DNA of 64,000 bases from assembly GCF_001640025.1 (NCBI RefSeq), contig NC_031674.1, positions 4,464,001-4,528,000 of the forward strand, given 5' to 3'. The position numbers and the translations under genes were made by a program. Below the pieces are notes generated by a model. It saw nothing but the letters and a program-made list of their open reading frames with translations, did not search any database and was not told where the DNA came from. Below are positions 34,244 through 44,306 of the stretch, piece by piece (position 1 is the first letter of the stretch; each line of letters begins with the position of its first letter). The stretch is from Sugiyamaella lignohabitans (Eukaryota > Ascomycota > Dipodascomycetes > Dipodascales > Trichomonascaceae).

Positions 34244-37200
34244 TTACTGCTTCTTAACTCTATCCTTTCTCTTAGGAACACGAGCAAGCCAATAAAAGAA
34301 GAATGTCATGATGACGTTAAATGCAATAAATGAGAAAAAGATTCCGAAATTACGCCATCTTTGACCAAATTCAATATCAACAGAAGCTAAGTATGCATCT
34401 GTCGAGGCGATGGAACAGAATTGACAGCCGACAGTATCATTAGGGTTATTGATATAACCACCGGCAGCACTCTGATAGTCGGCTAAATAACTGCCACAAG
34501 TTTGACCCTGAGGAGCATCGACAAGAACATATTCATTTTCCGCGCACCTGACAGGAGATTTACCAATGCCAATAGCCAGCATTCCAGAGATCAAAAATTG
34601 CAGAGGGTTAACGTAATACTGATATATCCAGAAGTTGAGAGTGGATTTAGAAGACAAGACTCCTGAAAATATAAGGCACATAGTAAACAAAAGAGATCCG
34701 ATATTGGCAGCAGTCTCGCCAAGGTCTACGCCAGCAATACACATTTGGCCCATAGTACTAATGTAAATGAAAAATCCAACGACATAAATGTACATACTTG
34801 CTCCTCTAGAATGAACAGCATCCGTATAAGCTGCATTCCTATAAAATCCAATTGGATAATACCAACAGAAAAAGGATATTGTACCAGCCAGGATTTGCCA
34901 GGGGACTTCAGCAGTGACTTGCGCAGCAACAAATGCCTTCCAGCTGAAAATTTTGGCAGGCCTCTCTCGAGCTTCGTATAGGTCTCTTTGCTTTACCCAG
35001 AAAGGAATCATCTGTTGGATACCACTATTGAAAATCATCAAAAACATGAAACATGAGAACATGAGATTCTGCATACCCTGAAGGGTATTGCCAGCCTTGA
35101 AGAAAGAAAAACCATTGAAAAGTGCAGAAAAGATAGCGAGACCCAACTTGGACCAAATATAAGAAGGAGTTCTCCAGTATTGTTCCAAAACTCTCTTTGT
35201 AACAACCCTATACTGTAACCACAGGCCAGAAGCAAATTCACCAGTATGTTGAGATGGAAGAGACATGGCATTTTCTTGGACACCAAAATCAGATTTCATT
35301 CTCTCAATCTCCTCACGAATCGCAGCGCGTTCTGGTGAAGCGTTCCAAATCTCAGAATAATCGGCATTGGCAACCGAGCCAGGAGCGGCTCCAATAACGT
35401 GCAACATCCATTCGGCGGGGTTAGCCTCAGGAGGACAAGGGTCTGCACCATTCCTTTCAAAGTATCCTGTCAAAGTTTTCGAGTTCTCACCAATCTCACC
35501 AAAGTAAACAGTCTTACCTCCTCTAGCCAGGAATAACAGACGGTCAAATTCCTGTAGAAGCATGGCTGAAGGCTGGTGGATAGTACAGAGAATAGCCTGA
35601 CCAGCATTTGAGAGTTTCTTCATCAATTGACAGACCGACCAAGCCGTTTGAGAATCAAGACCAGAAGTAGGTTCATCCAAGAACAAGAGGAGCTTGGGTT
35701 TAGCAGCCAATTCAACACCGATAGTAAGTCGCTTTCGTTGTTCGACATTAAGACCCTCACCTGGTACACCAACAACGGCATCAGCATAGTCTTCCATTTC
35801 GAGGATCTTCAGTACAACATCAACGTAGGCGATCTTCTCTTCACGAGGGACTTCTTTTGGTTGACGAAGAATAGCACTAAACTCAAGAGCTTCTCTGACG
35901 GTAGCTGTTTCAAGATGAAGATCTTGTTGTTGTGCGTAACCAGTTGATCTTTGGAATGATTCATCACGAGGGTTGCCATTGACAAACATCTCACCAGTTA
36001 CGACACCCATTGTAACACGGTTTGCCAAAGTATCTAGGAGGGTCGTCTTACCAGCACCAGAGGCACCCATCAATGCAGTCAAGGTACCAGGCTTGACCCA
36101 ACCATCAACATGGTCCAAAATACGACGCTCCTTACCTTTGATTTTAATATCATAGCAAACATCTTTCCAATAGAAAATATCATTACTTGTTTCAACCGCA
36201 GCATTGATGGCACTATTATTTGACGAAGCTGCGCTCTCTTCACCTTCAGTAAGAAAAGATTCTTTGGCTACTGCTGACCTTCCAGATTCCTCATCAGATG
36301 ATTGCGCAATTCTGACTTTGCGTTCCTTTTTCAGTTTTTTCAAAGTAGAGCGTTGGAATACCAAAAGTTCACCCTTGGATCGCATTCCTGGATTAACCCA
36401 AACACCTAATAGGTAGGTGAAAAGGAAGAACGCTGAAAAAGCAAGCACAATGCCAAAGTTACGCCACAAGTGGCTTCTGAAGTATTTAAAAGATGTTTCA
36501 ATGTAAGCGTCACCATTAATAAACTTCTCGCCAGGAACTGAACCAGCACCTGAGCACACGAATCCTTTGGGTTCAAGGTCGGTATAAGTGGGACCAGTGG
36601 GGACAAATACATCACACGTATAGTTCTTACCAGAAAACTCGTTTGCCATAAGGGCCTCAAATCCGTAACCAACTGGATTGATGTAGTTAAGCCATCTGGC
36701 CCAACCGTGCATATAGTCAGTAGGAATGACAAAACCAGTGTAAATAACTAAAGCCATCAGAAGGATTGTTGCTGGAATCATGGCCTCTTGAAGAGAGGTT
36801 GATAAAGAACCAACAGTTCGAAACAAGTGAGACATGGAAATAGTAGTAGAAAAACCGACAACCAAGAAAGTAAAGAAATGACCAGGAGTTCTTCTCAAAT
36901 TAGACATGAAATAAATAACAAGGTTAAATGCAATAGCGACTAAAACCTTGGAAGGGAACTCGGTTAGGATGGATGCCAAAGCATCAGCAGCAGGGTGATA
37001 TAGAGCAAATTGCTTATGCTTTTCAACGATAGGTCTTGCTTCAAAAAGAGAAAAGATTTCTAAAAAGGAAGCAAAGGCATTAAAGAGAATAGCAAAGAAT
37101 AGTAAAGAAGAACGACGGTAAAATGAAGAGGTATCAGAAGGTAGATTATAAAACATTGAAGACATGATCAGTCCCATAGACGTGTTACCAAAAATAGTCG

Positions 37201-38704
37201 TAAATTGCATTGAGAAGTCGCCCATAATTCTTTCATATCCCCTACCAATCAAATATTTGATCTGGTCGCCAAAGCTGACGGTATAAGGAGAGCGGTGGGG
37301 CAAACGCTTAGCCTGAGAAGCAGTGTGTGACTCTTTAAAAGCTTCATAGTTTTCACCATGCTCGGGATTTTCTCGAATATACTCATCAATCTCATTGCGG
37401 AGCTCAGCATACAGATTAGAAGCTCTCCAGCGAGCACCGAACTCAGCAGGTGTTCTGGGAACCTTGTTTTCAAAACCGGGTCTTACAATTCTCTCAGATG
37501 GAGAAGTCAAAGAGGTCAGGAAATCAGGAGTGGGTTGACGGGGTTTACTATCAAAACCCATGTCATAAAAGAATTGCTTAGCATGCTCTCTCTTGCCAAA
37601 GAAAATCTGATGACCCTCATATAAAAGAATGACCTTGTCGAACAAGTCGTACATTTCCTCCGAACTCTGGTACACAGCTACTAAAGACGTGTTTTTGAAG
37701 ATAGTGGCACTGGTCTTTAAAGAACGAATAAACTCCAAGGCAGTGGCGGAATCCAAACCACGAGTGGAATTATCCCAACATTGCAATGGAGCACCAGAGA
37801 GAGCAACTTCGGCGATAGAAACACGTTTTCTCTCACCTCCGGAGACACCACGCACAAGATCGCTACCAACCTTTGTATCAACAGTATGCGAAAGACCGAA
37901 TGTAGCCATAACCATATCCCTCATGTGAGTAGCATGGTCAAGTCTAGACACACCTGGGATTCTATTGTGAGGAGTTCTCATTTTAGCAGCAAACAATAAG
38001 GTCTGACCGACGGTAAGATGAGGAAAGTGAGTTTCCGATTCGGCTGAATAAATAACATCACCTCTAAAATTAGTCTTGATATCTTGTGGAGAAATACCGT
38101 TGTAGTTAATAATAGAAGTGTCGTCGATATGAAAGCCATACGTTTGTTGAGCTACGGTCTTTAAGAAAGTAGAACAACCAGCACCTGGACGACCGAGAAC
38201 CACCACCATTTCGCTAGGCAAAACAAGACCGTCCATAGATTGGAGAATGTCTACATGGACACGGTTCCTAAAACCAGTGGCGGCATTATACACAAAAGTA
38301 CCAGCCTTCAAAAATGTGTTGTAAACGGTAGCCTGGAAATCGGCATCGGTACCGTAGCCATATGCATGAAGGTCTTTATAGGCAAAACCCAGTTCACGTT
38401 GCTTGTATCTGTCCGGGTCTGATTGGAAGATTTGATACATGTTCTTAGCCCATGCAACAGAATTGAAGTGGTCCGAATTGGGATCCAATTCAGAATCCTC
38501 AGCACCAGCATCAAATGGATTAACTGGGCCATTTGGGAAGCTATTCGACTCGGAAGGAACTTTCTTAGAGTAAGTTCTGACAAGATCCAGAACTTCTTCC
38601 TTATGATGAGATTGACGAGTCAATTGCCTAGCGAGCTCTTGAATATGACCACTTTCAAGACGCCCGTCATAGGCATTAGGATTTTTTTCCGAAAACTCGG
38701 ACAT
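34244..38704 (-). CDS. PDR5/CDR1-type pleiotropic drug resistance ABC transporter
   Basis: 1486-residue full-size ABCG (PDR) transporter with NBD1-TMD1-NBD2-TMD2 order. NBD1 shows the fungal PDR asymmetry: Walker A GRPGAGCS (171-178, Cys for Lys), signature VSGGERKRVS (287-296), Walker B-region LQCWDNSTRGLDSAT. NBD2 has the intact Walker A GASGAGKT (880-887), a degenerate signature LNVEQRKRL and LLLFLDEPTSGLDS. The degenerate pairing is normal for Pdr5/Cdr1. Two six-helix membrane domains follow each NBD. Expected at the plasma membrane, exporting azoles and other hydrophobic compounds. True ATG, single coding exon, probable leader intron. Several PDR5 paralogues are usual in such yeasts, so no one-to-one name is given. 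Confidence 0.96.
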   Translation of the reverse strand: MSEFSEKNPNAYDGRLESGHIQELARQLTRQSHHKEEVLDLVRTYSKKVPSESNSFPNGPVNPFDAGAEDSELDPNSDHFNSVAWAKNMYQIFQSDPDRYKQRELGFAYKDLHAYGYGTDADFQATVYNTFLKAGTFVYNAATGFRNRVHVDILQSMDGLVLPSEMVVVLGRPGAGCSTFLKTVAQQTYGFHIDDTSIINYNGISPQDIKTNFRGDVIYSAESETHFPHLTVGQTLLFAAKMRTPHNRIPGVSRLDHATHMRDMVMATFGLSHTVDTKVGSDLVRGVSGGERKRVSIAEVALSGAPLQCWDNSTRGLDSATALEFIRSLKTSATIFKNTSLVAVYQSSEEMYDLFDKVILLYEGHQIFFGKREHAKQFFYDMGFDSKPRQPTPDFLTSLTSPSERIVRPGFENKVPRTPAEFGARWRASNLYAELRNEIDEYIRENPEHGENYEAFKESHTASQAKRLPHRSPYTVSFGDQIKYLIGRGYERIMGDFSMQFTTIFGNTSMGLIMSSMFYNLPSDTSSFYRRSSLLFFAILFNAFASFLEIFSLFEARPIVEKHKQFALYHPAADALASILTEFPSKVLVAIAFNLVIYFMSNLRRTPGHFFTFLVVGFSTTISMSHLFRTVGSLSTSLQEAMIPATILLMALVIYTGFVIPTDYMHGWARWLNYINPVGYGFEALMANEFSGKNYTCDVFVPTGPTYTDLEPKGFVCSGAGSVPGEKFINGDAYIETSFKYFRSHLWRNFGIVLAFSAFFLFTYLLGVWVNPGMRSKGELLVFQRSTLKKLKKERKVRIAQSSDEESGRSAVAKESFLTEGEESAASSNNSAINAAVETSNDIFYWKDVCYDIKIKGKERRILDHVDGWVKPGTLTALMGASGAGKTTLLDTLANRVTMGVVTGEMFVNGNPRDESFQRSTGYAQQQDLHLETATVREALEFSAILRQPKEVPREEKIAYVDVVLKILEMEDYADAVVGVPGEGLNVEQRKRLTIGVELAAKPKLLLFLDEPTSGLDSQTAWSVCQLMKKLSNAGQAILCTIHQPSAMLLQEFDRLLFLARGGKTVYFGEIGENSKTLTGYFERNGADPCPPEANPAEWMLHVIGAAPGSVANADYSEIWNASPERAAIREEIERMKSDFGVQENAMSLPSQHTGEFASGLWLQYRVVTKRVLEQYWRTPSYIWSKLGLAIFSALFNGFSFFKAGNTLQGMQNLMFSCFMFLMIFNSGIQQMIPFWVKQRDLYEARERPAKIFSWKAFVAAQVTAEVPWQILAGTISFFCWYYPIGFYRNAAYTDAVHSRGASMYIYVVGFFIYISTMGQMCIAGVDLGETAANIGSLLFTMCLIFSGVLSSKSTLNFWIYQYYVNPLQFLISGMLAIGIGKSPVRCAENEYVLVDAPQGQTCGSYLADYQSAAGGYINNPNDTVGCQFCSIASTDAYLASVDIEFGQRWRNFGIFFSFIAFNVIMTFFFYWLARVPKRKDRVKKQ

Positions 38705-38731
38705 TGTGGATTATTCTCCTAATATTATCAC

Positions 38732-38841
38732 CTGACGAAGTTAGAATACGGTAATCAGCAAATTTCATCACAAATAAGATGGCTCCTCGATGCATGAACA
38801 GAATGCACCCACTGCAGACGTTTAATTTTTTTTAAACATAC
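38732..38841 (-). other. candidate 5' leader intron of the ABC transporter gene
   Basis: Minus strand: donor GTATGT at 38841, branch and acceptor TTCTAACTTCGTCAG ending at 38732, 27 bases before the ATG. 110 bp. A second donor (GTAAGT at 39077) would give a 346 bp intron with the same acceptor. Motif evidence only. Confidence 0.55.
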
Positions 38842-39078
38842 CGTTATTAATTACCAGTATCAAATGAACAAACTAGGTTCAACTTATTCCACTGATAAAA
38901 AAACAGTGTAGAGGAGATCAAAGCTCAGTCGAGACCAAACAACCTGAAAAGATAAAACCAAAAAAGCAAGAACAATTTCTTGGGACTGGAAACTGTTAGG
39001 ACAACTCTTCTCTTCTCAGTGTCTCAATAATATCTATTGAGATAAAACAACTTCGCTGCTACAAACGAATGACTTACA

Positions 39079-39270
39079 ATGGATACCAGCAATTCAGATC
39101 AGATTGATGTTAACCTTGAACCCTACTATAACATGTTGACACCATCTTCTTTATATATCTCTGGTGCAGCCAAGGCCAGTGACCCATTTTGTGTCGAGCA
39201 TAGGTTGATCCCGGAACCGTTTATAGACCCGAAAGCACAAAAATGCAAGGACCCTGGATATCTCCGGTAA
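39079..39270 (+). CDS. doubtful small frame, 63 aa
   Basis: ATG-initiated 63-codon frame (starts MDTSNSDQIDVNLEPYYNML) divergent from the ABC gene. Its 5' end sits at the likely ABC promoter or leader. It ends just before a GTAAGG, so it could be a first exon, but no matching acceptor and downstream exon could be found. No family recognised. Most probably not a gene. Confidence 0.15.
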   Translation: MDTSNSDQIDVNLEPYYNMLTPSSLYISGAAKASDPFCVEHRLIPEPFIDPKAQKCKDPGYLR

Positions 39271-40048
39271 GGTTGTGCAAGAAAATGCTTAACCCGACAG
39301 CTTTGACGACGATTACGCCTGAGGACTGGACTCGAGAAGGTGTGCAGGAATCACGGATCCTTAGTGGATTCCGTTCCGAACATGCAAGATAGACTCAGTC
39401 GCCCCTTTTATTGTCCCGTTTAGGGCGTTAGCCGGATTTAAGCCGTACATACGCACCGGAGTTAAACCGCTTGGCGCATTCGGGAACACAAAACTGCCCG
39501 TTCCGGCTGTAGCCACCCAACTTTATCACCAGCACCCTAACAAATTGTAACGCGCATATGATAAATTAATCTACTCTACACCGGACCGTTTGAAATACCC
39601 GGGCTCGAAGTATATTCCGGTCCCTTGATGTTGTGATCTCAGACAAAACTTTGTATAAATATTTGCCACCCGGCGATAACACACAACCTTTGTTCGATCT
39701 ACCGCCTCTTATCGTGATGTCACCTTTGAGCCCATAGAATTGCTCTGAGAGCTGTTAGACGGACCTTTTAGAGCACTTCCGATGTTCGAAGGGGCAAAAC
39801 GTAAAACCAGATTTCGGGTACAGTCGTTACGAGAAGCCGTATCGCTAGCTAATCGCCACTTCCCGGTCATGTACTGAGCACGCTATAAGAGATGATTGTG
39901 ATTCTGGCTACGAGCAATACGACCATCATCAATGACACGCGCCTGCCTGAGTGGCTGCCGCCTGTTTGCAGAAACAGATACCTGGAACCCACATGCGGGA
40001 TCAAATAAATCTACTTGAAACATGTACCCGTTTCCGCCAGCATCAGTG

Positions 40049-40110
40049 ACCTCCGGCGGCTGGGGCGCTGCCCCAGACCTCGTTCCTCTTCTCGTTGCGC
40101 TCGAGTCGTT
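40049..40110 (+). repeat. GC-rich dispersed repeat, copy 2
   Basis: ACCTCCGGCGGCTGGGG, then a CTGGGGC-GCT-GCCCCAG perfect hairpin, GACCTCG and a tail ending GCGCTCGAGTCG. Block order matches copy 1 over about 60 bases. Best-preserved stem of the four. Confidence 0.75.
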
Positions 40111-40815
40111 CGTCGACGCTCCTCGAAACCTGCTGCCGGCGAGGCCGCAGCAGCCAGGGTCTGGTTGTCAGGTGAGGCTTCCGAAGATGCACGGCGGTTT
40201 CATGTCCGAGATATTCGGAATACTTTATCCATGTGGCATGCGAAACCATTATCTAAAGATAAGAATTATCAGAATAACCAGGTTAACCTTTAAGATTCAT
40301 ATGCACTTACTGTAAGATAAAGTTGTATGAAAGTCGGTTAAGTTCTGGGAGTAGTCGCACTTGAAGGAGGTTTTGAATAAGGATTAATATTAGTAACAGA
40401 TGTTTTAATATCTAAAGAATAAAACTAATTGAAAGAGCAAAATAGTACCCTTTATATAATAATTGAGAACAAGATGAAAAAGTAGAAAAGAATCTTTGAG
40501 AAGAAAATGAAGAAAAGAGAATGAGGCGAAATTATTAGATGAAACAAAACATAGATCAAATGACCAAGGAGAGGCGAGTGTGAAACGAGCCAAGACAAAC
40601 TGGAGACGAAGGAAGTGGAGCAGACGACATTAGCGTCAACATGAAACTTATCAAGGAGAAGTTATAGAGAGATAAGTCGGCGAAGACGACATGAGATGCA
40701 GAAGTATGCATTTGGAGTGATGTTGAAGAGAGGCAGGAAGACGGCTGACATGCGGAGGTAGTCGGTAGAGGTCGGAAGATAACGGATAAGCTATTGGGAA
40801 GCCGGAATCGTGACA

Positions 40816-40843
40816 CTGGTGCGGAGCCCCAGCCACCGGAGGT
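40816..40843 (-). repeat. GC-rich dispersed repeat, copy 3 (core only)
   Basis: Minus strand reads CCTCCGGTGGCTGGGG followed by CTCCGCACCAG: the core and first stem with one base changed in the second arm (CACCAG for CCCCAG). The flanking tail is absent. Confidence 0.65.
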
Positions 40844-40936
40844 AGTCCACCGACCCCTGCATCTGAGATGGGTACGGGTTCCTTGTTCGGGAGTATTCAG
40901 GGGTATCATGTGACTCCTGGCACAAAAGGTGTTGGT

Positions 40937-40978
40937 GTGCCTCCAGCGGCTGGTGGCTCCTCTCGCTTCGCTCGATTT
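40937..40978 (+). repeat. GC-rich dispersed repeat, copy 4 (deleted stem)
   Basis: TGCCTCCAGCGGCTGG joined directly to TGGCTCCTCTCGCTTCGCTCGA: the hairpin section is deleted, leaving head and tail of the element. It lies about 100 bp from copy 3 in opposite orientation. Confidence 0.6.
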
Positions 40979-41100
40979 GGGTACGGGACCGGGTCTGCTG
41001 GCGGGACACAGGCAGAGCGTGAACGGAGTGGCCCATTCGTGTTCTCCGTGCGCGTCAGAATGGCGAGAAGTGTGCTAAACGCCGGTGATTAGTGAGCCTG

Positions 41101-43882
41101 CGTCTCCTATATATAAGATATTTCTAAATATTTAAATTGTATGGTTCACTACATAGTCTAAAATACATGGTCAAGAAGCTGTTCCATGCACAATATCTAC
41201 ACAGAAGTGATGGTTATATCTCGAACGGTGGATTGGCGGCCATTGGGTCGATGACAAGACTCCATGGTCAAGCCAAACTATGTCTTACATTTGGTTGAGC
41301 GAATGATAAAATAGAACCAGGATAGGAGATGCAGCTTCATAAATGGTCCTTCGACTCATACATTCTATAGTGAAATGATCAACGGCAGGTAGTGGGGTAG
41401 ACGAAACTAGCAGGCTGCACTCTGATAAGGGAGGGGCTACCCCGCAAACCACATTGCCTTGCTTCATTATACAGATACAACAGACAGAATACAGATCCAA
41501 TGCTTACATCGAGATGAGACATGTTCTGAACAGGGAGGGCTGGCTGGCAGCTGTAGACCTGATCGATCTCTCCTTAGTTCCGGATACGCGGACGTGCTAA
41601 GGGGCACACTGATCCGATGCGATGAGATCGTACATACCAGATTATGGTTTCGATCTGGCGTCCTATTGTCGTCACTGGTCCACCGACCATTCTTTCCAGC
41701 ATAGCCGTAACTGGCTTCATTGCAAAAATAAAAACAACATTATTACTCACATTTACAGCGTCTGGCTTCTGTTGCTAGGGACGAGGCAGTGCCGTAGCAG
41801 TTTATGTTGTGCTGCAATAGCCAAGCTCGGTTGGTGGCCCGATCGGGTGTAAAGGCCAAGAGAAATATGATACAGCCTTGCGTTAGTGTATTTACAGCAT
41901 AAATTGCCAATCAGGCGGGCAACGCACAATCGGAGTGATCAATCAACTAAGGGATCAAATAAGGGGGGCGCGTGTGAGCTCTTTCTTTGTTGATGTGATA
42001 TTTGTTATTGGTGGGGGCGGGGCAATTCGGGCGGCAGGGCTGTGTGGTGCCTATCAGTTATTCCAGCTGGGGAACCATGGCTGCTTTGCCGGTTATCGTG
42101 CAGCTGTGGCTGGAAGTGTGTGGCAGGATAACGAGGGATAGAACGATTGACAAGCGTGGAAGGATGAATGCGTGCGATAAAAGGGAGAGGGCGAGGTGCG
42201 GAAGAGGGGGACGGGCAGGGGTAATAAGATAGGATAGTGGGGTAGTGGGGATCTTAGGACGCCATTCCCCTGGTTCTTTAAAAACATTCCACAAGCGAGA
42301 GGTATAGGTATAATTCTATTGGCTTTAATACTTAGTTAAATTCTAATATAACTACGAGCTGTCTATAACGAACTGCTTAGAGCGTCCCGCCTACAACGAC
42401 CTGCCAACTGCAAACGGCCAACGCTGTAAACTGCTGTCTGTAGCACCTGGAATTGCTATTGCGGTACTGTAGATGAACTAAGCAACACGAGTGAGTAATT
42501 TTAGAGCTGCGCAGTATAAAATATTTTCCAAACTTTGCTTGCCAGCAGTTTAAAATTTTTCTTAATTTCTTTTTATTATATTTTTTTTTTTGTTTTGTAA
42601 AATGATATTATTTTTGGCGTGCTATAAGAATATTCTTCCGCGAATTTTGATTCGCTTTGGAATCGTATACAGTTCTTAAGTTTTTGTTCGTCACTGGGGT
42701 ATTACTAGCTTACAAAATGCTAATGTCTGTCGAACCGTCAGAATGGGCATGGGGCAATTTTAATAGCTTAGAGTTAAGTGGGCGTGACACTTCACTTCAC
42801 AATCGGCAAGGGTTAGAGTTCTGCCCATAATAGTCGGATGCAGATAGTAAGATCCAGATGCAGATCGTTCGCTTCAACTTGATTATATTCAATCGCACAA
42901 CTGAGACATTGTTTGTCGGGCGGATGCTCAAGCGAAGCGAAATAAAATGATGGTTTTTATCGGCATTATGTGATATTCACTCAACGGCAAGGATGTTCCG
43001 GTTGCTTCCAAAAGAAAGCCAAGTTCATCCTATTTGACGGCTGTCCGCTGACCGCTGTCCAACTGACATCAAATGTCATATTCTGTTGACAGTATTTGTT
43101 CGGTCGGCTGAGTAACGCCCCACCATCCTGCTTTGAACCTGATATGTGTGTTCTTGCGTGAGTATTTATGTCAGCTGAGGGTCCCCTTGCCCATTTAGAG
43201 ATGCTTCTCGGGCTCTTGCATTTTGTTAACAGATTCTAAACATATCTTCTAACATATCAATAGCATATCTACCTATGTAGTCATATACATAGATTCGTAA
43301 TACTAGTGTTCGCTACAGCAGAACAAGCACTTTTACCAGTCTGCTAAACAAAGTATCTGTCACACTAAAACCGAACTATATCATAGTCGAACTATCCATG
43401 TTCTCTGGACTTACCTAATTTGATCGGTTCATGAAGCCGAACCGGCTTAGAAACCAGAGTGATCCATGTGGGGTTAGCATATGTAATAATAACCTCGCTT
43501 TATCTTCGGTTCGCGTTTGCTTGCCACTAAATCACCCCTCCCCCTCGTGGGTGCCCATGTAGTGATCTACCGCATGATGAGTTTCCCCGTAGCCATTCAT
43601 GCAGCGCGTTCGTTGCATAGCCAACTTTATATTAGGGGAAAGTGCAGATGGAAACGCACCATACGAAAATGCAAGTGCCCAACCTTAAAAAGCTGCCATC
43701 ATCCCATTTGTTTTTCTTCGTTTCTTTCTTAGATTATCCTGGATCACTTTTGCCTGTACAAGTATATATATCTCTGTACCTGTCGATGTATATAACTATC
43801 TATACATAAGGTGATCGATCTGAAGATATTAATTTTTCTTGCGGCTTTTTCTCAATAAATATATACTTGGAGTTTCTGTCTT
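41101..43882. other. gene-free distal upstream region of the USP gene
   Basis: No coding gene supported in 2.8 kb. Several G- or C-runs containing AGGGG/CCCCT occur (for example 42203-42207, 43193-43197, 43535-43545, 43634-43638), the form of stress response elements. A CGGTTC...GAACCG inverted repeat with an 8-base spacer lies at 43425-43444. The end is T/C-rich and TATA-rich (about 43760-43800), consistent with a promoter for the downstream gene. Confidence 0.5.
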
Positions 43883-44303
43883 GTAAGTAGAGGTCCTGAT
43901 ACGTCCACTGTATTTGGAAGTTGGGTGTTTATTTCTATGGTGACTGACTGTGATGGCTCTCTGGGAACAAATAGCATATCGAGTGTAGATGGTGAATGGG
44001 AAAGGACTAGGAAATGACTGGGAATGCGAAGGATATAAAGAACTGAGAAATGATTGGGAATGCGAATGATATAAAAGAACTCGGAAAACAAAACAAATTT
44101 CGGGTCCAGTTCATGTTTGCTATACGATTCCGACACCAGAACATGTATTCTAGGGTGAAAATTTAATTCAAGTCGATATTCTGGGAATCGAACTTATTTG
44201 AGTACAGTTCACTTTCTTTATTGGCTTGTTGTTTCACAGTCTACTAGGAACTCATTGTCCTTAGTCAGATCATATCAAACGACCAAATACTAACTGGTGA
44301 CAG
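43883..44303 (+). other. candidate 5' leader intron of the USP-domain gene
   Basis: Donor GTAAGT at 43883 and acceptor TACTAACTGGTGACAG ending at 44303, three bases before the ATG (or TAG ending at 44306, abutting it). The perfect TACTAAC placed right before a start codon is hard to explain otherwise. It contains a two-copy 36 bp imperfect tandem (about 44012-44084). Confidence 0.5.
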
Positions 44304-44306
44304 TAG

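Larger units (their letters stand above)
39271..41100. other. GC-richer gene-free island with dispersed repeats
   Basis: No intact gene. Visibly higher G+C than the flanks. Three copies of the GC-rich dispersed repeat lie here. 40400-40770 is strongly purine-biased on the plus strand. Frames on both strands are short, arginine/serine-rich and shadow-like. A decayed mobile element or gene relic is possible but I cannot name one. Confidence 0.5.

Noticed and set aside
40015..40293. Arg/Ser-rich frame over the GC repeat
   Set aside because: Coincides with the non-coding dispersed repeat; no homologous frame in its other copies.
42002..42294. Overlapping frames on both strands in a G-rich stretch
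   Set aside because: Simple-sequence bias keeps both strands open; no domain or start context.
44172..44195. GGGAATCGAACTT resembling a reversed tRNA T-loop
   Set aside because: The flanking bases do not pair as a T-stem, and no anticodon arm or acceptor stem is present.
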